The notes: a model not told the origin generated them from the letters alone. A stretch of DNA of 64,000 nucleotides from Pseudomonas viridiflava (GCF_900601905.1 NZ_UWFA01000449.1:186001-250000); one strand, 5' to 3'; counted from the stretch's first letter, positions 27,015-36,640 are shown. Program-made: numbers and translations.

Positions 27015-29250
27015 TGTCATCTCAATGAAACCCGCTGCGCCTATGATCGGGCGTCTGGTGGTGGTCGGCCTGGGTCTGATCGGTGGATCCTTTGCCAAAG
27101 GCATTCGTGAAAGCGGCCTTTGCCATGAAGTGGTGGGCGTGGATCTGGATTCTCAGTCTCGCCAGTTGGCCGTCGAGCTGGGTGTTGTGGATCGCTGCGA
27201 AGAGGATCTGGCCACTGCTTGTCGTGGGGCTGATGTCATTCAGCTTGCAGTACCGATTCTGGCCATGGAGCGGGTGCTGGCCTTGCTGGCGACGTTTGAT
27301 CTGGGCAATACAGTGCTCACCGATGTGGGTAGCGCCAAGGGTAATGTGGTCCGGGCCGCCAAAGCGGCATTCGGCGCAATGCCCGCGGGCTTCGTGCCCG
27401 GGCACCCGATTGCCGGGTCCGAACAGAGCGGTGTGGAAGCCTCGAATGCCCAGTTGTTCCAGCGTCACAAAGTCATTCTCACGCCTTTGCCCGAGACCGA
27501 TCCTGCGGCGTTGGCCGTGGTTGATCGTCTTTGGTCTGCGCTAGGTGCCGACGTGGAACACATGGAAGTCGAGCGTCACGATGAAGTGCTGGCAGCGACC
27601 AGCCATTTACCTCATCTATTAGCGTTCGGACTGGTGGATTCGCTGGCCAAGCGCAATGAAAATCTGGAAATTTTCCGCTATGCGGCAGGTGGGTTTCGCG
27701 ATTTCACTCGGATTGCCGGCAGCGATCCCGTGATGTGGCATGACATCTTCCTGGCCAACCGAGAGGCGGTTCTGCGCACTCTGGATACTTTCCAGACTGA
27801 TCTGGACGCCCTGCGCGAAGCGATGGTGGCCGGTGATGGTCGCCAGTTGCTAGGGGTCTTTACCCGGGCCAGGGTTGCTCGCGAGCACTTTGGCAAGATT
27901 CTGGCCCGACGCGCTTACGTCGAGCCACAGCACGTCCGGGACCTGGTGTTTGTCGCCAGTCCGGGCGGTAGCGTTTCAGGACGGATCCGGGTGCCGGGTG
28001 ACAAATCGATTTCGCATCGCTCGATCATGCTCGGTTCACTGGCTGAAGGTACGACAGAAGTCGAGGGCTTCCTCGAAGGCGAGGATGCGTTGGCAACGCT
28101 GCAGGCTTTCCGCGACATGGGTGTTGTCATCGAAGGTCCGCACCACGGGCGTTTGACCATCCATGGGGTTGGCTTGCGTGGGCTGAAGGCGCCACCGGGG
28201 GCGCTTTATCTGGGTAATTCGGGTACGTCCATGCGCTTGCTCGCAGGGCTGCTTGCCGCCCAGGACTTTGACAGCACCCTGATAGGTGACGCTTCGCTGT
28301 CTCGGCGGCCAATGAGCCGGGTGGCTGAACCGTTGCGAGCCATGGGTGCGGTCATTGAAACTGCCGCCGATGGCAGGCCGCCGGTCACCATCCGCGGGCG
28401 CAGGACGCTGACCGGGCTGACTTATGAAATGCCGGTGGCCAGTGCGCAGGTCAAATCCTGCCTGCTGTTGGCGGGCCTGTATGCGCAGGGCACGACCACC
28501 GTCATCGAGCCTGTGCCCACCCGGGACCATACCGAACGCATGTTGCGCGGTTTTGGCCATCCAGTAAGCGTCGACGGTGCGCGGGTTTCGCTGCAGTCCG
28601 GGCTCGGCCTGCAGGCAGCAAGAATTGAAGTCCCGGCGGATATTTCCTCCGCTGCGTTTTTCCTGGTGGCCGCTTCCATTGCCCAGGGTTCGGATCTGCT
28701 GCTCGAAGGCGTCGGGATCAACCCGACCCGGACTGGCATCATCGACATCCTGCGCCTGATGGGCGGCGACATAACCCTCGAAAACCCGCGTGACGCCGGC
28801 GGCGAGCCGGTGGCGGATTTACGGGTCCGTTCAGCTCGGCTCAGTGGCATCGAAATACCCGAGGCGCTGGTACCGCTGGCCATCGATGAATTCCCGGCAT
28901 TGTTCATCGCTGCCGCGTGTGCCGAGGGGCGCACAGTGCTGCGCGGTGCTCAGGAGTTACGGGTCAAAGAGTCGGATCGTATTCAAGCCATGGCCGACGG
29001 TCTGTTGGCGCTCGGCGTCAGTGTCGAGCCAACGCCGGACGGCATTATTATTGATGGCGGTCAGATCGGCGGCGGGGTAGTCAATGCCCGGGGTGATCAT
29101 CGTATTGCCATGGCGTTCAGCATCGCAGCGCTGCGCGCCACGGCGCCGATCCATATCCATGATTGTGCGAACGTCGCTACGTCGTTCCCAAATTTTCTCG
29201 CGCTTTGCGCTCAGGTAGGCATGCGTGTAGCGCAAGAGGGGCAGTTGTGA
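27007..29250 (+). CDS. aroA: Fused prephenate dehydrogenase / EPSP synthase (TyrA-AroA)
   Basis: A fusion of two aromatic pathway enzymes, 747 residues. Residues about 12-300 are prephenate dehydrogenase (VVVGLGLIGGSFAKGIR as NAD loop, VGSAKGNVV, GHPIAGSEQSGVEA). Residues about 318-747 are 3-phosphoshikimate 1-carboxyvinyltransferase (RVPGDKSISHRSIMLGS, LYLGNSGTSMRLLAGLLA, LRVKESDRIQAMADGL). This fusion is standard in Pseudomonas (PA3164, about 746 residues). Start choice is uncertain: GTG at 27007, overlapping hisC, gives the expected length; ATG at 27025 or 27043 are alternatives with no better ribosome site. The stop overlaps the GTG of cmk. Confidence 0.94.
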   Translation: MIDVISMKPAAPMIGRLVVVGLGLIGGSFAKGIRESGLCHEVVGVDLDSQSRQLAVELGVVDRCEEDLATACRGADVIQLAVPILAMERVLALLATFDLGNTVLTDVGSAKGNVVRAAKAAFGAMPAGFVPGHPIAGSEQSGVEASNAQLFQRHKVILTPLPETDPAALAVVDRLWSALGADVEHMEVERHDEVLAATSHLPHLLAFGLVDSLAKRNENLEIFRYAAGGFRDFTRIAGSDPVMWHDIFLANREAVLRTLDTFQTDLDALREAMVAGDGRQLLGVFTRARVAREHFGKILARRAYVEPQHVRDLVFVASPGGSVSGRIRVPGDKSISHRSIMLGSLAEGTTEVEGFLEGEDALATLQAFRDMGVVIEGPHHGRLTIHGVGLRGLKAPPGALYLGNSGTSMRLLAGLLAAQDFDSTLIGDASLSRRPMSRVAEPLRAMGAVIETAADGRPPVTIRGRRTLTGLTYEMPVASAQVKSCLLLAGLYAQGTTTVIEPVPTRDHTERMLRGFGHPVSVDGARVSLQSGLGLQAARIEVPADISSAAFFLVAASIAQGSDLLLEGVGINPTRTGIIDILRLMGGDITLENPRDAGGEPVADLRVRSARLSGIEIPEALVPLAIDEFPALFIAAACAEGRTVLRGAQELRVKESDRIQAMADGLLALGVSVEPTPDGIIIDGGQIGGGVVNARGDHRIAMAFSIAALRATAPIHIHDCANVATSFPNFLALCAQVGMRVAQEGQL

Positions 29251-29936
29251 AAACTCAAGCACCAGTTATTACTATTGATGGGCCAAGCGGATCTGGCAAA
29301 GGCACGGTTGCAGGCTTGCTCGCGCAACGCCTTGGCTGGTGCCTGCTGGACTCCGGCGCGCTGTATCGCCTGTTGGCATTTGCAGCGCGCAACCATGGGG
29401 TCGATCTGACCAACGAAGAAGCCTTGAAGGTTCTGGCTGCGCATCTCGATGTCCAGTTCGAAACCGGTCCGGGCGGGCAGGGGCAGCGGATCATTCTTGA
29501 AGGCGAAGATGTTTCGCAGTCGATTCGCAATGAGCAGATCGGCAGCGGTGCGTCTCAAGTAGCCTCGCTGCCTGCAGTACGCGATGCGCTGCTGCAGCGC
29601 CAGCGTGCTTTTCAGGAAGAGCCGGGTCTTGTCGCGGATGGTCGCGACATGGGCACCGTCGTCTTCCCCGACGCGCCACTGAAGATTTTCCTGACCGCCA
29701 GCGCCGAGGAGCGTGCTCGTCGACGTTACTTGCAGTTGAAGGCCAAGGGCGATGATGTTAGTCTGTCGAGTCTGCTAGATGAGATATGTGCACGCGATGA
29801 GCGTGACACCCAGCGAGCGGTAGCCCCGCTCAAGCCAGCGCATGACGCTATACAGCTGGATTCCACCGAATTATCCATCGAGCAGGTGCTTGAACGCATT
29901 CTGAGTGAGATCGCGCTTCGCGATATTACCGGGTGA
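29247..29936 (+). CDS. cmk: Cytidylate kinase
   Basis: A 229-residue nucleoside monophosphate kinase that phosphorylates CMP and dCMP. The P-loop is TIDGPSGSGKGTVAG near residue 10, the CMP-binding region LLDSGALYRLLAF, and later motifs are VADGRDMGTVVFPDA and SAEERARRRYLQLK. The start is the GTG at 29247, which overlaps the aroA stop and has AGAGGGG a few bases upstream. The frame extends to 29163 within aroA but that part is not homologous. It precedes rpsA, as in most gammaproteobacteria. Confidence 0.95.
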   Translation: MKTQAPVITIDGPSGSGKGTVAGLLAQRLGWCLLDSGALYRLLAFAARNHGVDLTNEEALKVLAAHLDVQFETGPGGQGQRIILEGEDVSQSIRNEQIGSGASQVASLPAVRDALLQRQRAFQEEPGLVADGRDMGTVVFPDAPLKIFLTASAEERARRRYLQLKAKGDDVSLSSLLDEICARDERDTQRAVAPLKPAHDAIQLDSTELSIEQVLERILSEIALRDITG

Positions 29937-29995
29937 CAAAGAAGCGTGTGGGAGACCAGAAATAGTCCCGCAGGCTTTCTTTTACTTGAACGAAA

Positions 29996-30041
29996 CCCAC
30001 GCTGTCTGGAGCGTGGCAGATGGGCGTATCCTTCGCCCTTG
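29996..30041 (+). promoter_or_regulatory. Two small hairpins in the rpsA leader
   Basis: ccacgct...agcgtgg (about 30000-30019) and gggcgtatccttcgccc (about 30025-30041) form consecutive stems directly before the rpsA ribosome site. Ribosomal protein S1 represses its own translation through its structured leader in E. coli; that these stems serve that role is inference. Confidence 0.35.
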
Positions 30042-30057
30042 ATCAACAGGAATTAAA

Positions 30058-31749
30058 ATGAGCGAAAGCTTTGCAGAACTTTTTGAAGAAAGCCTAAAGA
30101 CCCTCAACCTTCAGGCCGGTTCGATCATCACCGCGATCATCGTGGACATCGATTACCAGGCTGGTTGGGTTACGGTTCACGCCGGTCTGAAATCTGAAGG
30201 CCTGATCCCGCTGGAACAGTTCCACAACGACGCTGGCGATCTGACCATCAAGATCGGCGACGAAGTTCACGTTGCTCTGGACGCGGTAGAAGACGGCTTC
30301 GGCGAGACCAAGCTGTCCCGCGAAAAAGCCAAGCGTGCCGAGTGCTGGATCGTTCTGGAAGCGGCTTTCGCAGCTGAAGAAGTGGTTAAGGGCGTTATCA
30401 ACGGTAAGGTTAAAGGCGGCTTCACTGTCGACGTTAACGGCATCCGTGCGTTCCTGCCAGGTTCTTTGGTCGATGTCCGCCCTGTGCGCGACACCACCCA
30501 CCTCGAAGGCAAAGAGCTCGAGTTCAAGGTCATCAAGCTCGACCAGAAACGCAACAACGTTGTCGTTTCCCGTCGCAGTGTCCTGGAAGCCGAGAACAGT
30601 GCAGAGCGCGAAGCGCTGCTCGAGTCCCTGCAGGAAGGCCAGCAAGTCAAAGGTATCGTCAAGAACCTCACGGATTACGGCGCATTCGTCGATCTGGGTG
30701 GCGTCGATGGCCTGCTGCACATCACCGACATGGCCTGGAAGCGCATCAAGCATCCATCGGAAATCGTCAATGTTGGCGATGAGATCGATGTAAAAGTCCT
30801 GAAGTACGATCGCGAGCGCAATCGTGTTTCCCTGGGTCTGAAGCAACTGGGCGAAGACCCATGGGTTGCTATCAAGGCTCGTTACCCGGAAAGCACCCGC
30901 GTTACCGCGCGTGTAACCAACCTGACCGACTACGGCTGCTTCGCAGAGCTGGAAGAAGGCGTGGAAGGCCTGGTACACGTTTCCGAAATGGACTGGACCA
31001 ACAAGAACATCCACCCTTCGAAAGTCGTACAAGTCGGCGACGAAGTGGAAGTTATGGTTCTGGACATCGACGAAGAGCGTCGTCGTATCTCCCTGGGCAT
31101 CAAGCAGTGCAAATCTAACCCATGGGAAGATTTCTCTGGCCAGTTCAACAAGGGCGATAAAATCTCCGGCACCATCAAGTCGATCACCGATTTCGGTATC
31201 TTCATTGGTCTGGACGGCGGCATCGACGGCCTGGTTCACCTGTCCGACATCTCTTGGAACGAAGTGGGCGAAGAAGCCGTTCGTCGTTTCAAGAAGGGCG
31301 ACGAGCTGGACACCGTAATCCTGTCTGTTGATCCAGAGCGTGAGCGCATCTCGCTGGGCATCAAGCAGCTGGAAAGCGATCCGTTCTCCGAGTACGTCAC
31401 TGTCAATGACAAAGGCGCTATCGTTCGCGGTATCGTTAAAGAAGTTGACGCCAAAGGCGCCATCATCACTTTGGCCGATGACATCGAAGCGACTCTCAAA
31501 GCATCCGAAATCAGCCGTGACCGCGTTGAAGACGCACGTAACGTTCTGAAAGAAGGCGAAGAGATCGAAGCCAAGATTATCAGCGTTGACCGCAAGAGCC
31601 GCGTAATCAGCTTGTCCATCAAGTCGAAAGATGTTGAAGACGAGAAAGAAGCGATCCAGAGCCTGCGTAGCAAGCCTGAAACCGCTGAAAACACGGGTCC
31701 TACCACTCTTGGTGACCTGTTGCGCGCACAAATGGAAAAGCAGAACTAA
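30058..31749 (+). CDS. rpsA: 30S ribosomal protein S1
   Basis: A 563-residue protein with six S1 (OB-fold) domains, at roughly residues 20-87, 105-171, 192-260, 277-347, 364-434 and 451-520. Repeated signatures include GYGAF-like turns (LTDYGAFVDLGGVDGLLHI, LTDYGCFAELEEGVEGLVHV, ITDFGIFIGLDGGIDGLVHL). S1 anchors mRNA to the 30S subunit. Codon use is strongly optimised, as expected of a highly expressed gene. A perfect hairpin terminator follows 20 bases after the stop. Length matches Pseudomonas S1. Confidence 0.97.
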   Translation: MSESFAELFEESLKTLNLQAGSIITAIIVDIDYQAGWVTVHAGLKSEGLIPLEQFHNDAGDLTIKIGDEVHVALDAVEDGFGETKLSREKAKRAECWIVLEAAFAAEEVVKGVINGKVKGGFTVDVNGIRAFLPGSLVDVRPVRDTTHLEGKELEFKVIKLDQKRNNVVVSRRSVLEAENSAEREALLESLQEGQQVKGIVKNLTDYGAFVDLGGVDGLLHITDMAWKRIKHPSEIVNVGDEIDVKVLKYDRERNRVSLGLKQLGEDPWVAIKARYPESTRVTARVTNLTDYGCFAELEEGVEGLVHVSEMDWTNKNIHPSKVVQVGDEVEVMVLDIDEERRRISLGIKQCKSNPWEDFSGQFNKGDKISGTIKSITDFGIFIGLDGGIDGLVHLSDISWNEVGEEAVRRFKKGDELDTVILSVDPERERISLGIKQLESDPFSEYVTVNDKGAIVRGIVKEVDAKGAIITLADDIEATLKASEISRDRVEDARNVLKEGEEIEAKIISVDRKSRVISLSIKSKDVEDEKEAIQSLRSKPETAENTGPTTLGDLLRAQMEKQN

Positions 31750-31767
31750 GTTCTGACTGACCATTAG

Positions 31768-31796
31768 AAAAAGGGCGACTTCGGTCGCCCTTTTTT
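31768..31796 (+). terminator. Rho-independent terminator after rpsA
   Basis: aaaaagggcgacttcggtcg followed by cccttttttg: a GC-rich stem closed by a UUCG tetraloop (cttcgg) and followed by six T residues. Confidence 0.95.
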
Positions 31797-31840
31797 GTGG
31801 GCGCTATTCCGGGCTAGCGGGTGACAATTATCCAGAACCG

Positions 31841-31934
31841 GTGCAGGAGGGGCTTACGGGTACCCCGAAGCAGCGATAGCAATTGCGTTTGCGCTACCGC
31901 CATCGCTGCCTGGCGATGCTGGTGGGCCCCTACA
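31841..31934. repeat. Imperfect palindromic intergenic repeat between rpsA and ihfB
   Basis: gtgcaggaggggcttacggg at the left is loosely mirrored by ggtgggcccctaca at the right, and cagcgatagcaattgcg is partly mirrored by cgctaccgccatcgctg in the centre. It occupies the 351-base gap before ihfB. I believe it is another Pseudomonas intergenic repeat type, but the window has no second copy to prove it. Confidence 0.5.
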
Positions 31935-32100
31935 AGGGTCCTGGGCTGCATCGCCGATATTCCGGGGCCTGGCGCGTATGCTCGATAATCGACCAATAGT
32001 GACGCTCTCACAAAGTCAATACTTGGGCTGTTCAAATTCATCCGGTCATGCTAAAACCTTCGGAGCGCTTATCTAGCTGCTTGAAAAAGAAGGGAAAAAT

Positions 32101-32397
32101 ATGACGAAGTCGGAGTTGATCGAACGAATTGTCACCCATCAGGGGCTGCTCTCATCCAAGGATGTCGAGCTGGCCATCAAGACCATGCTTGAGCAAATGT
32201 CACAGTGTCTGGCGACAGGCGACCGCATTGAAATTCGTGGCTTTGGCAGTTTTTCGCTGCACTATCGCGCCCCACGCGTAGGCCGCAATCCAAAAACCGG
32301 TCAATCCGTCAGCCTCGACGGTAAATTCGTCCCGCACTTCAAGCCGGGCAAAGAGCTGCGCGACCGAGTCAACGAAGACGAAGAAGAGGGGCTCTAG
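32101..32397 (+). CDS. ihfB: Integration host factor subunit beta
   Basis: A 98-residue HU/IHF-family DNA-bending protein that pairs with IhfA. The arm sequence GRNPKTGQSVSLDGKFVPHFKPGKELRDRV contains the proline (near residue 64) that intercalates between base pairs. The acidic tail EDEEEGL is typical for IHF beta. An AAGGG ribosome site precedes the ATG. The neighbours rpsA and lapA match the conserved PA3162-PA3160.1 order. This gene is the classic left border of the P. aeruginosa O-antigen locus. Confidence 0.96.
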   Translation: MTKSELIERIVTHQGLLSSKDVELAIKTMLEQMSQCLATGDRIEIRGFGSFSLHYRAPRVGRNPKTGQSVSLDGKFVPHFKPGKELRDRVNEDEEEGL

Positions 32398-32418
32398 GCC
32401 TCCCGACAGGAGCAATAA

Positions 32419-32661
32419 ATGCGGATTTTCACCCGAGTGTTTGCGATTCTCGTTGCGCTGGTAATCGTCGTGGCGACCATAGTCTTCATTCTGGAAAACC
32501 AGCAGCGGGTGTCATTGGTTTTCTTTGGCTGGTCATCTCCAGAGCTGTACCTGGCAATCCCTGTCATCGCAGCGCTACTGATCGGCATGAGTATCGGCCC
32601 ATTCCTGGGTCTGGCAGTCGGTATGCGCAAAAAGCGCAAGCTCGACCGCCGTTCAATCTGA
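32419..32661 (+). CDS. lapA: LapA-domain small inner-membrane protein
   Basis: An 80-residue protein with two hydrophobic helices (residues about 5-24 and 42-65) and a basic C-terminus MRKKRKLDRR. It matches the lipopolysaccharide assembly protein A (DUF1049) family. In E. coli LapA works with LapB to control LpxC turnover. A GGAG ribosome site precedes the ATG, 21 bases after ihfB, so the two are probably co-transcribed. No lapB follows here, unlike in enterobacteria. Confidence 0.88.
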   Translation: MRIFTRVFAILVALVIVVATIVFILENQQRVSLVFFGWSSPELYLAIPVIAALLIGMSIGPFLGLAVGMRKKRKLDRRSI

Positions 32662-33112
32662 GTCAAAGACTCACCTGTTCTCCCCCTCGTCGCTCAACTG
32701 TAAGTTGCTTCAGATCATTGAAGTGACGTTTATCGCTGTCTGAAAAGTGGGCAAGAAATTCGATTATGGCCGGTGCAAGTGTTTTTATTGAGGTTTTTAC
32801 ACTCATTGTGTAGATGGTTGCGTAGGCTTATTCAGCGCTCTAGGTAGGAAAATTCTACTGTAAGAGTAGGAAGTCAGATTTATGGATGTAAGAAAGTTTT
32901 AACTTCCAACGCCTAACTCAATGTTTCCGGGTGTTACGTCGAAAATCCTGAAGTTTGAAGTTAGCTCAAAACTAAATTCCTACTGTGATGTGCCCTTGAA
33001 AATCATTCTGTGACAGGCAGAATGCTCGATGTATGCGCGTGCGAAGTCAGTGACTGCATGCCTTCGTTGTGATCTGTCAAATACCGAGTCGTTAGAGTGA
33101 AGGTGCCGTCCA
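32662..33112. other. AT-rich intergenic region before the reduced O-antigen locus
   Basis: A 451-base stretch with lower GC than its surroundings and no coding potential. A small hairpin, cattctgtgacaggcagaatg at 33004-33024, is the only clear structure. I looked for the JUMPstart/ops element GGCGGTAG that precedes many polysaccharide operons and did not find it. It probably holds the promoter of the operon beginning at 33113. Confidence 0.5.
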
Positions 33113-34567
33113 ATGAGTTATCCAGCCGTTATTCATCATGGTGGTGTTAAGAGCGTTACCGGTTCATGTCATCAACTGGAGATTGACTCGCTCAATAGCC
33201 TCCTGATTGATTGCGGCTTACAGCTGGATGGCGGGACAACTGCTGCCGATCAGCGTCTTGACTACCTTTTTCAGCCCGATGCTATAAAAGCGGTGGTCCT
33301 CACTCACGCTCATATCGACCACATAGGTCGTATTCCCGAGCTGCTGGCCGCCGGTTACAAGGGGCCGATTATCTGCACTGAACCTTGCGCAGAGATGCTG
33401 GTGCTGGCGCTGGAGGATGCCAGCAAGCATTCGTTCAATTACCAGAGGGATCAGGTCGAACGCTATCTCGCGCAGGTCCGGCGTATGACTGTCACGCTGC
33501 CATTTGATGTCTGGCATGAAGTTATCAATATCCCTGAATCGAGGGTAAATATTCGCCTGCAACGCGCCGGTCATATTCTCGGTTCTGCCTATGTCGAATG
33601 TGACATCGTTTACTCGAAGGAGCAGCGGCATAAACGTGTCGTGTTTTCTGGTGACCTGGGTTCATCTCATAATTCGCTGCTCTGCAGCCCCAAATCTCCC
33701 GAACAGGCTGATCTGCTTGTTCTGGAAAGCACTTATGGAGATCGGCTTCATGAGGATCGCAGCACGCGACAATCGCGTCTGGAAGCAGTCATAGATAAGG
33801 CTTTGGCTGATAAGGGCAGCGTCCTGATACCAGCGTTCAGTATCGGTCGCACTCAAGAGTTACTGTATGAGATTGAGGACATCCTGCGTCGCAAGTCTCT
33901 GATTGAAGACCGTGACGCGGTTGGCGGAGAGAGCAGCGATGAGGTTTCTCCCATCGACTGGCCTCAGTTGCCAGTCATTCTCGATTCACCGTTGGCAACT
34001 CGCTTCACCGACATCTATCGCAAGTTTCAGGGCTATTGGAATCCTGCTGCGCAAGGCCGCTTGAGTGAAGGGCGAACACCTTTGAATTTCAGGCAGCTGA
34101 TCACCATCGATAGTCATGAAAAACACCTGCAGGTGGTCAACTATCTGTCCAGTACCGGACGCCCTGCGATAGTGATTGCCGGAAATGGCATGTGTTCAGG
34201 TAGTCGCATCGTCAATTACCTGAAAGCCATGCTGCATGATGCCCGACATAATGTCGTATTTATTGGTTATCAGGCGGCAGGCAGTCCGGGGGGCGCGATT
34301 CAGAAATATGGCCCACGCTCGGGTTATGTTGAATTCGATAACGAGCGTTATGACATAAAGGCATGCGTCACTGGTGTAGGGGGATATTCCGCGCATGCGG
34401 ATCAACAGGAGCTACTGCAATTTGTGACGCAGATGAGCGTATGGCCGGAAGAAATACGATTGGTTCATGGTGAATTGAATGCGAAGAAAACCCTGGGTCA
34501 TTTACTTGAACGTAAATACGCACTGAAAAAGGCCCGGTTGAATCTGCTAATCCCCAAAGGCGACTGA
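33113..34567 (+). CDS. Beta-CASP metallo-beta-lactamase-fold hydrolase (RNA-processing type)
   Basis: A 484-residue protein with the metal-binding motif THAHIDHIGR near residue 65, GHILGSAYVE, FSGDLGSSHNSL and, in the C-terminal part, GVGGYSAHADQQELLQF followed by LVHGELNAKK. This order (MBL core, beta-CASP insert, RMMBL tail) is that of CPSF73-like exonucleases and ribonucleases. No RNA target is known for such genes in Pseudomonas. Its place between ihfB and the wbp genes, where wzz would lie in P. aeruginosa, is notable. GC content is lower than the housekeeping genes. The epimerase gene follows after 88 bases. Confidence 0.85.
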   Translation: MSYPAVIHHGGVKSVTGSCHQLEIDSLNSLLIDCGLQLDGGTTAADQRLDYLFQPDAIKAVVLTHAHIDHIGRIPELLAAGYKGPIICTEPCAEMLVLALEDASKHSFNYQRDQVERYLAQVRRMTVTLPFDVWHEVINIPESRVNIRLQRAGHILGSAYVECDIVYSKEQRHKRVVFSGDLGSSHNSLLCSPKSPEQADLLVLESTYGDRLHEDRSTRQSRLEAVIDKALADKGSVLIPAFSIGRTQELLYEIEDILRRKSLIEDRDAVGGESSDEVSPIDWPQLPVILDSPLATRFTDIYRKFQGYWNPAAQGRLSEGRTPLNFRQLITIDSHEKHLQVVNYLSSTGRPAIVIAGNGMCSGSRIVNYLKAMLHDARHNVVFIGYQAAGSPGGAIQKYGPRSGYVEFDNERYDIKACVTGVGGYSAHADQQELLQFVTQMSVWPEEIRLVHGELNAKKTLGHLLERKYALKKARLNLLIPKGD

Positions 34568-34655
34568 GGTCCCAAGCGGTGTTAGTCGAAATTTACGTTG
34601 AAGATTTTTGTCATCAAAGTAATATTTGCGCTGAATTTAATTGAGGCACTTTTTT

Positions 34656-35630
34656 ATGAATGGTCGGCCCGCCATGATTGCTGTAACCGGCGCAACAGGT
34701 TTTGTCGGTGGAGCTCTGGTTCGACACCTTGCCGGAATTTCGGCATTCAGGGTGAGGGTGGCCACGCGCACTATGTATGTACCGCCCAGCGATCAGGTCG
34801 AGCAAATTCAGATAGACAGCCTGACACCGCATTCTAGCTGGCCCGACTTCCTCAGGGACGTAGATGTGGTTGTTCATGCCGCAGCCAGGGTCCATGTCTT
34901 GAACGATTGCGCCGAGAACCCTGAGGATGAGTATTATCGGGTCAATGTTGCCTCTACATTGAATCTTGCCGAGCAGGCAGCAGCAGCGGGGGTAAAAAGA
35001 TTCGTCTTCATCAGCTCGATCAAGGTCAATGGCGAGTCGACCCTCCCAGGCGCGCCCTTCACTGCGGATCAATCTGCCAGCCCGTCTGACGAATATGGTG
35101 TTTCCAAGTTCAAGGCAGAGCAAGGTCTGCGTGAGCTTGCCGAGCGCAGCGCAATGGAGGTGGTCATTATTCGCCCGGTGCTGGTTTATGGCCCTGGCGT
35201 AAAAGCCAACTTCTTGAGCATGATCCGCTGGGTGGACAAAGGTGTGCCGCTTCCGCTGGGTTCTATTCATAACCGGCGCAGTCTGGTTGCGCTGGATAAC
35301 CTTGTGGACCTGATTGCGACCTGCGCTTTGCATCCGGCAGCGGCCAACCAGACGTTCCTGGTCAGCGATGGGAACGACCTCTCGACAACCAGTCTCCTGC
35401 GTCAGGTTGCCCGGTCGTTGGGGAAATCGGCACGGCTGCTGCCTGTGCCCGTCTGGCTACTGACGGCGGTCGCTTCGGCCATGGGTAAAAAAGCTATTTC
35501 GCAACGCCTTTGCGGTTCCCTGCAGGTGGATATAACCAAAACCTGTAGGATGCTCGACTGGACTCCTCCCGTAAGCGTCGAGGCGGCCATGAACAAGACA
35601 GTGCGTTATTTTCTGGAACATAAAGAATGA
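34656..35630 (+). CDS. WbpV-like NAD-dependent sugar epimerase/dehydratase
   Basis: A 324-residue extended SDR. The Rossmann motif is VTGATGFVGGALVRHL, the active-site lysine pair is EYGVSKFKAEQ, and the serine is in FVFISSIKVNG. Such enzymes act on UDP-GlcNAc or UDP-GalNAc derivatives; WbpV of P. aeruginosa serogroup O6 is the nearest remembered relative. The ATG at 34656 has GAGG 10 bases upstream; ATG at 34674 would also keep the whole Rossmann fold. Its last bases overlap the start of wbpL, as in an operon. Confidence 0.85.
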   Translation: MNGRPAMIAVTGATGFVGGALVRHLAGISAFRVRVATRTMYVPPSDQVEQIQIDSLTPHSSWPDFLRDVDVVVHAAARVHVLNDCAENPEDEYYRVNVASTLNLAEQAAAAGVKRFVFISSIKVNGESTLPGAPFTADQSASPSDEYGVSKFKAEQGLRELAERSAMEVVIIRPVLVYGPGVKANFLSMIRWVDKGVPLPLGSIHNRRSLVALDNLVDLIATCALHPAAANQTFLVSDGNDLSTTSLLRQVARSLGKSARLLPVPVWLLTAVASAMGKKAISQRLCGSLQVDITKTCRMLDWTPPVSVEAAMNKTVRYFLEHKE

Positions 35631-36640
35631 GTGAGTGGTATTGGATCGCCCTGGCAGGGGGCCTGTCGTTGATATTGACGGCAGGCCTGCGCCGGTACGC
35701 GGTATCCAGAAGCTTGATGGACATCCCCAATGGCCGTAGCTCTCATACGGTGCCGACGCCAAGGGGCGGCGGTGTAGCAATCGTTGTGACCTTTCTGCTG
35801 GCGGTGGTTTTTTTGGCCGCGCAACAGCAGATGGCAATCGCCCCTGTAGTGGCGTTTCTCGGTGCTGGCGGCCTGGTCGCCCTTGTGGGGTTCATGGATG
35901 ACCACGGCCACATTGCCGCTCGCTGGCGTCTGCTGGGCCATTTCATTGCTGCGGCGTGGGCGCTGTTCTGGCTGGATGGGCTGGCCCCATTGAACATCAT
36001 GGGCAATGCCGTTGACCTTGGCTTGATTGGCAACGTTCTTGCTGTGTTCTATCTGGTGTGGATGCTCAACCTTTACAACTTCATGGACGGTATCGACGGG
36101 ATTGCCAGCGTCGAGGCTGTTTGTGCATGCCTTGGGGCGTGCGTCATCTACGCAGTGAGCGGCTATCCTGATCTGATCGGTTTACCTCTGCTTCTGTGCG
36201 CAGCGGTGGCTGGCTTTCTGTTCTGGAATTTTCCGCCCGCGAAGATTTTCATGGGGGATGCGGGCAGCGGTTTTCTGGGGCTGGTGCTGGGCCTGCTTTC
36301 ACTACAGGCGGCCTGGGCTTCTTCCCAGTTGTTCTGGGCCTGGCTGATTTTGCTCGGGGTGTTTATTGTCGACGCGACCTTCACCCTGGGTCGACGTATG
36401 GCTCGGGGCGACAAGGTGTACGAGGCCCACCGCAGCCATGCTTATCAGTTCGCTTCGCGACGTTTTGGCCATCTGCGTGTCACATGGGCAGTAGGTCTCG
36501 TCAATGTATTCTGGCTCCTGCCGGTGGCAATGTGGACAGCCTTGACTGGCAATGAGGGCTGGCTTGGGATTAGTGTTGCTTATGCGCCTCTGATAGCCCT
36601 TGCCGTCAAGTTCAAGGCCGGTCAACTGGAGCCCGTTTAA
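35627..36640 (+). CDS. wbpL: WbpL-like UndP sugar-1-phosphate transferase (glycosyltransferase 4)
   Basis: A 337-residue integral membrane protein of the MraY/WecA family with about ten helices. Conserved landmarks are MDIPNGRSSHTVPTPRGGG (cytoplasmic loop near residue 32), MDDHGHIAARWRL, LYNFMDGIDG with the catalytic aspartates, and FMGDAGSGFLG. It should transfer a sugar-1-phosphate to undecaprenyl phosphate and initiate O-antigen repeat synthesis. It overlaps the epimerase gene by 4 bases. wbpM follows after about 110 bases. Confidence 0.9.
   Translation: MSEWYWIALAGGLSLILTAGLRRYAVSRSLMDIPNGRSSHTVPTPRGGGVAIVVTFLLAVVFLAAQQQMAIAPVVAFLGAGGLVALVGFMDDHGHIAARWRLLGHFIAAAWALFWLDGLAPLNIMGNAVDLGLIGNVLAVFYLVWMLNLYNFMDGIDGIASVEAVCACLGACVIYAVSGYPDLIGLPLLLCAAVAGFLFWNFPPAKIFMGDAGSGFLGLVLGLLSLQAAWASSQLFWAWLILLGVFIVDATFTLGRRMARGDKVYEAHRSHAYQFASRRFGHLRVTWAVGLVNVFWLLPVAMWTALTGNEGWLGISVAYAPLIALAVKFKAGQLEPV

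Noticed and set aside
30094..31764. A 556-codon open frame on the minus strand opposite rpsA
   Set aside because: It is a mirror of the biased codon use in rpsA; it has no ribosome site and its translation shows no protein-like motifs.
32662..33112. A JUMPstart/ops (GGCGGTAG) element before the wbp genes
   Set aside because: No match to the core was found in this region. A GGCGGTAG occurs near 10826 but that lies before rbdA and lacks the rest of the element.
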